DNA of 8,099 nt from CAZTDP01 sp964612565 (GTDB lineage Bacteria > Patescibacteriota > WWE3 > UBA101185 > UBA10185). The notes beneath the pieces were generated by a model. The model worked only from the letters and a program-made list of their open reading frames with translations, was not told where the DNA came from and ran no database searches. A program made the translations under genes and the position numbers. Of this stretch, positions 1-6,040 are shown piece by piece. Numbering within the stretch: the stretch's first letter is position 1; every line of letters starts with the position of its first letter. The stretch lies in assembly GCA_964612565.1 (NCBI GenBank), contig CAZTDP010000020.1, positions 1 through 8,099 of the forward strand, given 5' to 3'.

Positions 1-88
1 GTAAAGGCTACGCCTTTCTTCCTCGCTTCGTTCGGAAGTAAAGGCTACGCCTTTCTTCCTCGCTTCGTTCGGAAGTAAAGGCTACGCC
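1..88. repeat. 37-bp tandem repeat, 2.4 copies, probably continuing left of the window
   Basis: Two identical 37-bp units (1-37 and 38-74) are followed by a 14-bp partial third copy (75-88). Each unit contains a perfect short inverted repeat, AAAGGC-TAC-GCCTTT. The rest of the unit is bounded by CTTCC and GGAAG, which are also complementary, so each unit could form two small hairpins. The units are more GC-rich than the AT-rich DNA that follows. There are no unique spacers, so this is not a CRISPR array. The window begins exactly at a unit boundary, so the true copy number is unknown. No function can be assigned; intergenic palindromic repeats of this kind are often variable in copy number. 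Confidence 0.9.
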
Positions 89-138
89 CCAAGGCAACGT
101 TACTGAATTAAAGATTAGGAAATTACTTTCAAAATTTG

Positions 139-178
139 AAGGAATTTTATTAAAAATTAAGGAATTTTATTAAAAATT
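139..178. repeat. 20-bp AT-rich direct repeat, two copies
   Basis: The 20-bp unit AAGGAATTTTATTAAAAATT occurs at 139-158 and again, identically and without a gap, at 159-178. It lies just beyond the long hairpin that follows glgA. Read on the minus strand it supplies T-rich stretches, so it may contribute the U-rich tail of a glgA terminator. No gene is visible in it. Confidence 0.85.
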
Positions 179-268
179 TAAGGGCTTTATCCGAAGAAGA
201 CGGTTTCTTACACTCCTGCCCACAGTGTAGGAAACTTTAATGTCCTCCTCGGGTAAAACCCTTAGATT
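175..268 (-). terminator. Long imperfect hairpin 3' of glgA (possible terminator or structured 3' UTR)
   Basis: Two nested inverted repeats form one long stem. The outer arms are 181-200 and 243-262 (16 of 20 Watson-Crick pairs), extended outward by about six more pairs to 175 and 268. The inner arms are 203-214 and 224-235 (11 of 12 pairs), closing a 9-nt loop. Three of the four outer-arm mismatches become G-U pairs when read as minus-strand RNA, the direction of glgA transcription; the other outer change and the single inner change favour the plus strand. The stem starts about 20 bp after the glgA stop codon and is followed on the minus strand by TAAATTTTTA. It may end or stabilise the glgA transcript. 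It is longer than a usual intrinsic terminator, so a MITE-like repeat or a separate RNA is also possible. Confidence 0.55.
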
Positions 269-289
269 GTTTTCGATGATAGCAAATAG

Positions 290-1813
290 TTATAGGCTTG
301 TCAAACCATCCATAGAAGGGAACATTACTTGCGGATCTTTTTCAAAACTCATTGAGGTATTGTAGAGCTTGATGTACTCGCCGGCGCTATATTCCCAGCT
401 AAAATCCTGAGACATTGCATTCTTTTGTAAGTTTTTCCAAAGGGCATCATGCTTATGCAACTCAGTTGCTCTAACAATTTTACTAAATAAAGAAAATTCA
501 TCAAAGTCGTTAAAGACAAATCCTGTGCCTGTCTGTTTTAATGTATCAAACTCTTCGACAGTATCTGCCAAACCCCCAACACGTCGTACAATTGGAATTG
601 CTCCGTACCTCATGGCTTCTATCTGCACTATCCCACATGGTTCAAACCTGGAAGGATAAATAACACAATCGGCACCGGCAAAAACTAAACGGGGTAAAGT
701 AAAATTTGGATAAGGTAATATTCCTACTTTGTCAGGAAATTCCGCCTTTAAATTTCTGAGCATCTCAGCTAAACCCCAATCTCCTCCGCCAATTTGGACA
801 AACTGCGTACTGCCCTCCTTCAGCACGTGTTTCAGAACATTAACTAAAAGGTCAACACCTTTCATATGATCTAAGCGGCCGACAAACCCAAAAACCATAG
901 CTTCGGGATCTATAGGCAGTTCAAATTCTTTTTGCAAAGCCGCCTTGTTTGCTGAGCGTTTACCTAATGTGTTTATATCATACTTAGACGCAATTACGGC
1001 ATCTGTCGCAGGATCAAAATCCACGTAGTCAATACCGTTAACAATACCAAACAATTTACCTTTAAGTTCCGACAGTAATTTGTTTAAACCTTCGCCAAAC
1101 TCAGAAGTTAAAATTTCTTTTGAGTATGTTTTTGATACAGTATTGATGACATCCGAAAACATGATTCCCCGCCTCATGTAGTTTAAAGTGCTTGCTCTAT
1201 CAGAAAAAAATGACCCTATAGGGGATTTTCCGTCATCAAAATTCATTTCAGACGAATGTCTATAATCAAACGTGCCTTGGAATGCCAAATTGTGTATTGT
1301 TAATAAAGAACTCACATTTTTCATTACAGGCTCATTGTTATATCTTGTCTTCATGTAGTACGGTATGGAACCTGTGTGCCAGTCATTGCAATGTATTACA
1401 TCCGGAACAAAGATCTTTTGGCAGATGAACTCTAAAGCGCCTCGAGACAGCAAAAGAAATCTAGTAGGGTCGTCTGAATACCCATAAACATTCGCCCGCT
1501 TCTCGAAGTATTCCTGATTTTCCAAAAAATACACAGTTATACCGGCCTCATTTACAAGGGATTTAACGTTACAAATTAGTTCGGGGGTATTCGAATCATC
1601 GGTAGGAACTTTTAAACCCTGAATGACCATCGTCATCGGGTATTTTTCCACATCAATCAGACCAAATTTAGGAATAAAAAGTCTAACATCGATACCTAAC
1701 TTCTTTAATGCTTTGGAAAGATTTCCAATAACGGATGCTGCTCCACCTACAGACACATAGGGAGCTGCCTCGGTGGCAACCATCAGAACCTTCTTTACCT
1801 TGGAGGTTTCCAT
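290..1813 (-). CDS. glgA: Glycogen synthase-like GT5 glycosyltransferase
   Basis: Predicted retaining GT-B enzyme that transfers glucose from ADP- or UDP-glucose to the non-reducing end of an alpha-1,4-glucan in the cytoplasm. Family landmarks are clear in order: the N-terminal VGG loop (22-24), HCNDWHTG (about 141-148), TIHNLAFQG (about 172-180), GIVNGIDY (about 256-263), GRLDHMKG with the phosphate-binding Arg and Lys (about 312-319), SRFEPCG with the catalytic-domain Glu (388-394) and VGGLADTV (about 412-419). The usual Lys of the N-terminal KxGG motif is replaced by Ser21, which may change sugar-nucleotide binding. Length (507 aa) is slightly above the E. coli enzyme (477 aa). I chose the second ATG (1813) because an extended -10 box ends 7 nt before it and overlaps the upstream ATG at 1822; the longer form would be 510 aa. 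No glgC or glgB is visible nearby, so donor specificity is open. Confidence 0.93.
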   Translation of the reverse strand: METSKVKKVLMVATEAAPYVSVGGAASVIGNLSKALKKLGIDVRLFIPKFGLIDVEKYPMTMVIQGLKVPTDDSNTPELICNVKSLVNEAGITVYFLENQEYFEKRANVYGYSDDPTRFLLLSRGALEFICQKIFVPDVIHCNDWHTGSIPYYMKTRYNNEPVMKNVSSLLTIHNLAFQGTFDYRHSSEMNFDDGKSPIGSFFSDRASTLNYMRRGIMFSDVINTVSKTYSKEILTSEFGEGLNKLLSELKGKLFGIVNGIDYVDFDPATDAVIASKYDINTLGKRSANKAALQKEFELPIDPEAMVFGFVGRLDHMKGVDLLVNVLKHVLKEGSTQFVQIGGGDWGLAEMLRNLKAEFPDKVGILPYPNFTLPRLVFAGADCVIYPSRFEPCGIVQIEAMRYGAIPIVRRVGGLADTVEEFDTLKQTGTGFVFNDFDEFSLFSKIVRATELHKHDALWKNLQKNAMSQDFSWEYSAGEYIKLYNTSMSFEKDPQVMFPSMDGLTSL

Positions 1814-1820
1814 AGAAACC

Positions 1821-1829
1821 ATTGTACCA
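1821..1829 (-). promoter_or_regulatory. Extended -10 promoter of glgA, predicted leaderless
   Basis: Read on the minus strand this is TGGTACAAT, a TGn-extended -10 box. It ends 7 nt before the ATG at 1813, so transcription should begin at about the start codon. No convincing -35 box or Shine-Dalgarno sequence is present. It sits in the 7-16 bp gap between the HTH gene stop and glgA. Two short perfect dyads flank it: GGTTTC-CATA-GAAACC (1805-1820, over the start codon) and CACTAT-TTT-ATAGTG (1828-1842). Confidence 0.6.
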
Positions 1830-2753
1830 CTATTTTATAGTGCTTTCAGCCTCTTCAATAAGATCCTCGTCACCGTACTCTCTGATATCCTCCAATAAGC
1901 GGTCTTTTGCGACCACAAACAAACCGTGAAGTTCATCCTTACCTGAGTAAAGAGATTTGTCATCGCTCACTATCATTGCCAACTGAGCATTGTTCTCATC
2001 AGACGGGGTAAGCATGAGTATTCTTTCAAAAAAATCTTTATCTTTTGATCTTACGTACACATGCAGCAAAGAAAAAGGCTTTATCGCCCTGTAAAGAGAC
2101 AACCCTGCGTTAAGAGTGAATGCGTAGTCGAGCCCTGAGTTTCGAGAGGACTTATCAATGTTCTGAGCCAAGTCTTTTAGACCGCCAAGTCGGCTTCTAA
2201 AGTAAAGAATTTTTGAAGTTTCTACTTCCGGCTCTTCTTCAGCAATTTGACTGAACCTTTCCTTCTGTGGCAATGGTTTAGATGATATAACAGGATCTTC
2301 CTTGACAGAGTCCTCATCAAATTTTCTTGCCGCTTCCCTAAATTTGGCGAGCCAGTCAACAGGTTCTTCTTCCGGTTCTTGCGCTACCTCTGCAGGAGCA
2401 ATATCTTCTTCCGGTTCATCGATAACCTCAGTTCTAGTCTGCGGGAGTTCTGGAGCTACAGGCTCCTCAACTACATCTGGAATTGTGTTTTTAACAACTT
2501 CTTCTTTCTGTGATACTTTTTGAAATGATTTTACAGACTGTTGCTTAATTACTGCCTGCCCTCGTTCATCAACACCGGATGGGTATAAAAAGTCTATTAT
2601 ATTTTGCTTTGTGAATCTATGTCTGCCTGTTGCAGTCTTTACCTCAGCTTGTAACTTATCTTCTTCTATATACCTATATACGGAACGAAGACTGACGCCT
2701 AAAATATCTGCAACCTCTGTGGAAGTATAAAGTTTATCTTCAATGTTTATCAT
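1830..2753 (-). CDS. Excisionase/MerR-type HTH protein with acidic linker and unknown C-terminal domain
   Basis: Residues 8-55 form a compact helix-turn-helix of the excisionase/MerR type: YTSTEVADILGVSLRSVYRY, then a basic wing with TGRHRF and a closing helix. Residues about 85-178 are a low-complexity Glu/Pro-rich, probably disordered linker. Residues about 180-307 look like a folded alpha/beta domain that I do not recognise. No membrane segment is seen. It is probably a DNA-binding regulator; the C-terminal domain may sense a ligand or partner, but that is inference. The start at 2753 is chosen over an upstream TTG at 2789 because that TTG is part of a good -35 box and the -10 box lies inside the extension. 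A perfect 11-bp-arm dyad over the start suggests autoregulation. glgA follows after 16 bp and has its own promoter. Confidence 0.85.
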   Translation of the reverse strand: MINIEDKLYTSTEVADILGVSLRSVYRYIEEDKLQAEVKTATGRHRFTKQNIIDFLYPSGVDERGQAVIKQQSVKSFQKVSQKEEVVKNTIPDVVEEPVAPELPQTRTEVIDEPEEDIAPAEVAQEPEEEPVDWLAKFREAARKFDEDSVKEDPVISSKPLPQKERFSQIAEEEPEVETSKILYFRSRLGGLKDLAQNIDKSSRNSGLDYAFTLNAGLSLYRAIKPFSLLHVYVRSKDKDFFERILMLTPSDENNAQLAMIVSDDKSLYSGKDELHGLFVVAKDRLLEDIREYGDEDLIEEAESTIK

Positions 2754-2770
2754 ACTTTTATGATAAACAT
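2743..2770. promoter_or_regulatory. Perfect 11-bp inverted repeat, candidate operator of the HTH gene
   Basis: ATGTTTATCAT (2743-2753) and ATGATAAACAT (2760-2770) are exact reverse complements around the 6-bp centre ACTTTT. The dyad covers the start codon and the first codons on one side and the -10 box on the other. With transcription predicted to start at about 2753, only one arm would be transcribed, so this is more likely a protein-binding site on DNA than an RNA hairpin. The obvious candidate ligand is the HTH protein itself (inference). Confidence 0.65.
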
Positions 2771-2789
2771 GTAAACAATACGATGTCAA
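2760..2789 (-). promoter_or_regulatory. Promoter of the HTH gene, predicted leaderless
   Basis: On the minus strand there is a consensus -35 TTGACA (2784-2789), an 18-bp spacer and the -10 TATCAT (2760-2765). The -10 ends 6 nt before the ATG at 2753, placing the expected transcription start at or next to the start codon. No Shine-Dalgarno sequence fits. The -35 lies just after the stop of the upstream glycosyltransferase gene. Confidence 0.7.
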
Positions 2790-2806
2790 TAGATGAACAT
2801 TAGTTT

Positions 2807-3730
2807 TTATTTAAAAAGCGACTTGAAAAATATCTTTAAGGGGAATACAGGGAATGCATTTAAGACTCTTTTGTAACGCCAGGGCTCTCGTACAAGCCTA
2901 TCTAGCCACTCTATGTTATTTTCGGTTATTATATCTGCAGGCACTTTAGAGTAACCTGAAAAGTAATCTAACGTGCCTCCCACTCCAACAGAAAGTTTTA
3001 CAGGTATTTTCTCACTATTTCTTTTTATCCATTTTTCCTGCCTTACCTGCCCATAAGCAACAAACAATAAATCTAAGTTTGTGACATTGTGATTTTTCAT
3101 ACAATTTTTGATGTAGGCCAGAGTCAAAGCGTCGTCCTTTTCATCAGCACTAAATTCTGACGAAGCACCTATAATAGTGATGTTTGGAATAATTTTGCGT
3201 ATATTTTCAGTAGCCAACGTCGCTAAGTCACAAGAATCCTCCAATAGCTTTCCTTTTTTATCCCTCTGTTTCCCGCCGAGTAAAAAAACAGTGTAGTTTT
3301 TTTGAGATGCCAGCTCTAATAGAGAGTGCATAAGTTTTCGACCCGGAATCTTTTTTTCTAAAACGGAAGAACCCGTGATTCCGGCGAAGGCAGTTTCGAT
3401 TCCAAAAATAAGCGACTGCCCTACTTTTAGAATACCTTTAGAATTTAGTTTTTTGACTTTTTCAAGATAGTAATTTGCGAGCACTAACCCAGCTCCATCC
3501 GGAAGTGAAAGATCGGATCTATTAATTAAAGCCATAAACTCAGGGTCTTTTTGGGCGGCTAACACAAATTCCGGATTGGTAGTACAGATGTAGTGGCAAA
3601 CACCGTTAAAAGCTTCCGACAAAAAGGTTTTATCTACATAATCAACAGCGTCTCGTAGATTAAAGCCAAAGTTGACTTTTACGTCGAGTATTTTAGTTTC
3701 GTAGGGCGCGACACCCAAATGTTGCTGCAT
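2807..3730 (-). CDS. WecG/TagA/CpsF family (GT26) glycosyltransferase
   Basis: Predicted to add an N-acetylmannosamine-type sugar to an undecaprenyl-pyrophosphate-linked sugar at the inner face of the membrane, as in teichoic acid linkage-unit or surface polysaccharide synthesis. Family signatures: TTNPEFVL (50-57), SDLSLPDGAGLVLA with the conserved Asp (72-85), PGRKLM (129-134), VFLLGG (148-153), DLLFVAYGQVRQEKWI (220-235), GVGGTLDYFSGY (249-260) and NNIEWLDRLVREPWRYKR (271-288). Two oddities: the usual GxPxQE carries Val instead of Pro (GQVRQE), and the stretch between PDG and PGRKLM is longer than usual, with a hydrophobic segment at about 100-124 that may help membrane attachment. The basic, hydrophobic C-terminus also suggests peripheral membrane binding. 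The exact sugar and product cannot be told. The start at 3730 is supported by a -10 box 8 nt upstream. Confidence 0.9.
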   Translation of the reverse strand: MQQHLGVAPYETKILDVKVNFGFNLRDAVDYVDKTFLSEAFNGVCHYICTTNPEFVLAAQKDPEFMALINRSDLSLPDGAGLVLANYYLEKVKKLNSKGILKVGQSLIFGIETAFAGITGSSVLEKKIPGRKLMHSLLELASQKNYTVFLLGGKQRDKKGKLLEDSCDLATLATENIRKIIPNITIIGASSEFSADEKDDALTLAYIKNCMKNHNVTNLDLLFVAYGQVRQEKWIKRNSEKIPVKLSVGVGGTLDYFSGYSKVPADIITENNIEWLDRLVREPWRYKRVLNAFPVFPLKIFFKSLFK

Positions 3731-3738
3731 ATGAAGAT

Positions 3739-3744
3739 ATTATA
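3739..3744 (-). promoter_or_regulatory. -10 box of the GT26 gene, predicted leaderless
   Basis: On the minus strand a perfect TATAAT, preceded by ATTG, ends 8 nt before the ATG at 3730. This predicts a transcript with essentially no leader, and no Shine-Dalgarno sequence is present. I see no convincing -35. It lies in the 58-bp divergent region shared with the PEGA protein gene. Confidence 0.6.
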
Positions 3745-3757
3745 CAATCTAATCTAC

Positions 3758-3781
3758 TTTTACCCACTTTTTTGGTAAAAT
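3758..3781 (+). promoter_or_regulatory. Extended -10 promoter of the PEGA gene with overlapping 7-bp dyad
   Basis: TGGTAAAAT (3773-3781) is a TGn-extended -10 that ends 7 nt before the ATG at 3789, predicting a leaderless mRNA. TTTTACC (3758-3764) and GGTAAAA (3774-3780) are perfect inverted repeats around a 9-bp centre, and the right arm overlaps the -10, so a repressor site is possible. The -10 and spacing closely match the glgA promoter (TGGTACAAT, 7 nt, ATG). Confidence 0.55.
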
Positions 3782-3788
3782 GGTAAGT

Positions 3789-5000
3789 ATGCCGATAATC
3801 AAACAAACAGAGTCAACTTCAACAAGTCAAATAAAGTCTAAATCTAAAAACAGACTAGATTTCATTTCAAAAGTACTAACCATAATATTAATACTTGGTG
3901 TTACTTCGATGTTATACCTTTATACATCCGGGTACAGGCTGAATCGAGAAAAGGATCAAACGGTTGATCTTTCGAAGACAGGAATGATAAGTGCCAAATC
4001 CCTACCCGACGGTGCGAGTGTTTACCTAGACGGAACTCTAGTAACAGCAACAAACGACACGCTCTCCGGGGTAATTCCGGGAAAACATAGAATTAAAATA
4101 GAAAAGAAAGGTTTTGTTGCGTGGCAAAAAGACATTGAGGTGTACGAAGAACTTGTAACTGATATTACCGCTGTCCTTGTATCTCAGAGTCCAAGATTAG
4201 AACCCCTAACAAACACCGGCGCACAATTCCCAACCATATCCCCCGACTTAAGTAAAATCGCATATTTCTCATCCGATGGCGAAAAACCCGGGATTTGGGT
4301 AACGCCGCTTGTTGGAGCAACTTTAAGCTTATTTAAAACAACTCCTGCGATTGCAATTCAAGACACCAAGTTTACAAAGTACTCCGAAGGCAAAAGCATA
4401 GAGTGGTCACCGGACGAAAAGAGTCTGTTAGTACAAGGAAGTAATGACGGCTACTACATCATAGATCTTGATACTAATACCGCGCAAACCGCTACAGATC
4501 CAAACAGTATAAGACAGGAGTGGAACGATATGCTAACCGAAAAGCGCACAGCAATTTTAGACAAACTTGATATACCGGCCGACGTGAAGCAATTAGCAGT
4601 CTCGACCAAGTCGGTGTGGGCACCGGACGATAAAAAATTTTTGTATACAGCTCAAATAGGAGATGCAGTGGAATACAGAGTTTACAACTTTGAAAGACCA
4701 ATACCTGTAGGTGAAAAAATAGAAAACACAGTATTTACAACCAAAGCAAGCGATGTCCAACCAAAAGTCACTTGGTACTCAGACAGCTTCCATTTAATAA
4801 TAGTCGAAGGAAATATTGCGCAGGACAAACGCGGATTAATTAGTTTGATTAGAATTGACGGTACTAATAAAATCGAAGTCTACAGCAACACGTTAATGTC
4901 GGACAGCGTTTTTAGCGCACCCAGCGGTGACAAATTGATTGTTCTAACATCCTTTAAATCAGGTGACCAAACAGATTTGTATACGGTTGGATTAAGATAA
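3789..5000 (+). CDS. Membrane-anchored PEGA domain and beta-propeller protein
   Basis: The order is a Ser/Thr/Lys-rich cytoplasmic N-terminus (1-26), one transmembrane helix (about 27-47), a PEGA domain (about 66-132) and a TolB/WD40-like propeller (about 135-403). The PEGA part shows SLPDGASVYLDG, the PGKH turn and KKGFVAW. Propeller blades show as repeated strand-turn motifs: ISPDLSKIAYFS (150-161), WSPDEKSLLVQG (206-217), WAPDDKKFLYTA (278-289) and a degenerate one at SAPSGDKLIVLT (376-387). The basic N-terminus followed by the helix suggests an N-in anchor with the rest outside the cell. PEGA domains are common in surface proteins and are thought to bind or display; no enzymatic residues are recognisable. 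A role at the cell surface is inference. The start at 3789 is chosen from the -10 position; the ATG at 3780 would add three residues and overlaps the -10. Confidence 0.85.
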   Translation: MPIIKQTESTSTSQIKSKSKNRLDFISKVLTIILILGVTSMLYLYTSGYRLNREKDQTVDLSKTGMISAKSLPDGASVYLDGTLVTATNDTLSGVIPGKHRIKIEKKGFVAWQKDIEVYEELVTDITAVLVSQSPRLEPLTNTGAQFPTISPDLSKIAYFSSDGEKPGIWVTPLVGATLSLFKTTPAIAIQDTKFTKYSEGKSIEWSPDEKSLLVQGSNDGYYIIDLDTNTAQTATDPNSIRQEWNDMLTEKRTAILDKLDIPADVKQLAVSTKSVWAPDDKKFLYTAQIGDAVEYRVYNFERPIPVGEKIENTVFTTKASDVQPKVTWYSDSFHLIIVEGNIAQDKRGLISLIRIDGTNKIEVYSNTLMSDSVFSAPSGDKLIVLTSFKSGDQTDLYTVGLR

Positions 5001-5061
5001 GGATTCTTGGGCATCGAGGTGACGCCTCATCTATTTAGCAAACCCGAGCCCTGGAAACCAA

Positions 5062-5739
5062 TTAGTCGGAAGTATTAGAAGGGTCGCCGTTTGCATACAC
5101 AGTATCTTTTAACGAAGCTGTAACAACAAATCTATTCAACGTAGTTCCTGGCGGGTCACATGTTTGCAAAGTTAAAATTGGCTCAATTACAGGCCTCACC
5201 AAAGGAAAAGTGTTCCACCCTTTATACATTTCCTTGTTCACAACCTCATATATATAATCGTCGCCTTTATAAAACACATGGATTTTATCTCCGTAGTTTA
5301 ATTTTTTTAACAAATTAAAAACCGTGGCGTAGCCGCCAAGTTCAAAAAAGTTTAAAGATGAATGCGCAAACAAGTAAACATTTCCCGGCTCTTTAGAAGG
5401 ATACTGGGAAGTATCTGCGTGAGCTATACCATGCTTTAGTGACTCTCTGTAAGCGTTTTCATCCGAAACAGAAACATCAGCCACAATTGGTGAATTAACG
5501 CCTATCTTCTCTATTACAATTGAAAAGTCTTTATTAACAGGTTTCAAATCAATAGGTTCAGTGCTAAGAAGTTCGCCAAAAATGCTTTTGTTCGAACCGG
5601 TAGAGGAACTTATTTCATATTTTTGGCCTTTAAGCTGAATAAAATAATACCAGAGCTCATCCTTTATTAATGGGCCAAAAGTAACTAATAAAAAGAGGAT
5701 TCCGGCAAATATAAAAAGTTTTGAAACGAGTTTGGTCAT
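5062..5739 (-). CDS. Sortase family transpeptidase
   Basis: Predicted cysteine transpeptidase that cleaves a sorting signal on secreted proteins and links them to the cell wall or to other subunits. It has an N-terminal membrane anchor (about 7-25) and then a sortase beta-barrel outside the cell. Catalytic residues are all visible: His126 in VYLFAHSS, Cys194 in LTLQTCDPPGTT and Arg203 in LNRFVVTAS. The TLxTCxPPGTT form resembles class D/E rather than class B enzymes, but class assignment is uncertain. Length (225 aa) is normal. No LPxTG-type substrate is encoded in the window. The start at 5739 (MTKLVSKL) places the hydrophobic anchor at the N-terminus; the longer form from 5778 would run through the -10 box. 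It is divergent from the thioredoxin operon, 28 bp apart. Confidence 0.92.
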   Translation of the reverse strand: MTKLVSKLFIFAGILFLLVTFGPLIKDELWYYFIQLKGQKYEISSSTGSNKSIFGELLSTEPIDLKPVNKDFSIVIEKIGVNSPIVADVSVSDENAYRESLKHGIAHADTSQYPSKEPGNVYLFAHSSLNFFELGGYATVFNLLKKLNYGDKIHVFYKGDDYIYEVVNKEMYKGWNTFPLVRPVIEPILTLQTCDPPGTTLNRFVVTASLKDTVYANGDPSNTSD

Positions 5740-5751
5740 AAGACTACTACC

Positions 5752-5761
5752 ATTGTACAAT
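5752..5761. promoter_or_regulatory. Palindromic ATTGTACAAT giving a -10 box on both strands
   Basis: This 10-bp perfect palindrome reads TACAAT on the plus strand (5756-5761) and TACAAT on the minus strand (5757-5752). The plus -10 ends 6 nt before the thioredoxin ATG at 5768, predicting a leaderless mRNA. The minus -10 ends 12 nt before the sortase ATG at 5739, leaving at most a very short leader. The two -10 boxes share bases, so polymerase could occupy only one direction at a time. It could also be an operator half-site pair. No strong -35 is seen for either direction. Confidence 0.55.
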
Positions 5762-5767
5762 ATATGC

Positions 5768-6040
5768 ATGAAAGTCATTAAGATTGGCGCTATTTGGTGC
5801 TCGGATTGTTTAGTTATGCGCCCTGTTTGGAAAAACCTCGAAAAAAAGTACGAATGGTTAAAAACCGAATACTACGAGTTTGATGACAGTAAAGAAATTG
5901 CCGAAAGATATAGATTAGACAAAGGAGTTATACCTGTCTTTATATTTTTAGACACTGCAGATAACGAACTCGAAAGATTTCAGGGAAGCGTAGACCAAAA
6001 GTTACTAGAAGAAAAAATTTTAGAATACAAAGACAAATGA
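5768..6040 (+). CDS. Small cytoplasmic thioredoxin-like protein
   Basis: A 90-aa thioredoxin-fold protein with no signal peptide, so cytoplasmic. The active site is W10-C11-S-D-C14, and the cis-proline loop is seen at GVIP (Pro56), followed by the strand VFIFLD. The WCSDC sequence differs from classical WCGPC, so its redox potential may differ. It overlaps the next gene by 4 bp (ATGA), a sign of translational coupling. It is the natural electron donor for the CcdA-like membrane protein encoded next (inference from the DsbD/CcdA pathway). The start at 5768 is preferred over 5732 because the longer form would encode the promoter and add a non-homologous N-terminus. Confidence 0.88.
   Translation: MKVIKIGAIWCSDCLVMRPVWKNLEKKYEWLKTEYYEFDDSKEIAERYRLDKGVIPVFIFLDTADNELERFQGSVDQKLLEEKILEYKDK

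Noticed and set aside
1..88. CRISPR array
   Set aside because: The 37-bp units are directly adjacent with no unique spacers, and no cas gene is present.
2302..2523. Plus-strand Ser/Gly/Thr-rich open reading frame of 73 codons
   Set aside because: It is the antisense shadow of the Glu/Pro-rich linker of the HTH gene and has no promoter or ribosome site.
2754..2789. TTG start at 2789 extending the HTH protein by 12 residues
   Set aside because: That TTG is the first half of the -35 TTGACA, and the extension would encode the -10 box.
5016..5028. Terminator between the convergent PEGA and sortase genes (GAGGT-GAC-GCCTC)
   Set aside because: The stem is only five pairs, including one G-U, and no T run follows on either strand.
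5740..5778. Upstream starts for sortase (5778) and thioredoxin (5732)
   Set aside because: Each extension would translate through the shared palindromic -10 region and would put non-family residues before the expected N-terminus.
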